Source: Urophycis tenuis
Taxonomy: Eukaryota > Chordata > Actinopteri > Gadiformes > Phycidae
DNA: 64,000 nt
Assembly (NCBI GenBank): GCA_036785325.1
Contig: JAXIVH010000068.1
Coordinates: 481,001 to 545,000, forward strand
Direction: 5' to 3'
Below are more notes on the stretch, generated by a model. That model made no database searches. It was given only the letters and a program-made list of their open reading frames with translations, and was not told the origin of the DNA. The first letter of the stretch is position 1. The DNA itself is not shown here.

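Overview
The window lies entirely inside one gene, read on the minus strand: a ray-finned fish titin (connectin) gene, in the part that encodes the thick-filament (A-band) region of the protein. Joining 76 exons gives one continuous frame made only of immunoglobulin (Ig, I-set) and fibronectin type III (FN3) domains of about 93-105 residues. No start codon, stop codon, kinase domain, PEVK segment or unrelated host gene is present, so both ends of the gene lie outside. Fish origin is inferred from the repeats between exons: L2-like LINE tails, a tRNA-derived SINE, hAT elements and long AT, GATA, GAAA and GA microsatellites typical of teleosts. I cannot tell which teleost titin paralogue this is.

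The transcript runs from 64000 down to 1, and I count about 129 domains. Domains 1-16 (64000-49152) look like the I-band/A-band junction, with a run of six FN3 between two Ig. Domains 17-58 (49042-24833) form six copies of the pattern Ig-F-F-Ig-F-F-F, the D-zone super-repeat; vertebrate titins have six. Domains 59-69 (24543-18626) form the first 11-domain C-zone super-repeat, Ig-F-F-F-Ig-F-F-Ig-F-F-F. Domains 70-129 (17917-1) hold C2 to C6 and the start of C7. In the sarcomere these repeats form the molecular ruler along myosin, and the first Ig of each C-zone repeat is the known contact for myosin-binding protein C.

Gene structure changes along the window. From 64000 to about 34000 nearly every domain has its own exon, and many domains are cut by an inner intron of phase 0 or 2. 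One 2,970-bp exon (29021-31990) carries ten domains. Single-domain exons then return, and from 16817 to the window edge there is one uninterrupted exon of at least 16.8 kb with about 57 domains. Nearly all domain-boundary introns are phase 1, so most exons are symmetric.

All non-exon sequence is intron. Notable contents are: a hAT element with perfect 8-bp target duplications (60478-61489); a 2.4-kb L2-like LINE with a second retroelement nested in it (54089-56580); a near-perfect 275-bp-arm palindrome (52190-52792); minisatellites with 60-bp, 40-bp, 27-bp and about 42-bp units; a decayed duplicate FN3 half-exon (49409-50060); a relic of a BED-finger hAT gene (42438-42640); and a GC-AG intron after the exon at 51081. 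I found no undescribed defence, toxin or regulatory system. The most interesting signals are splice-related intron oddities and acidic loop insertions at one fixed position of the C-zone super-repeat.
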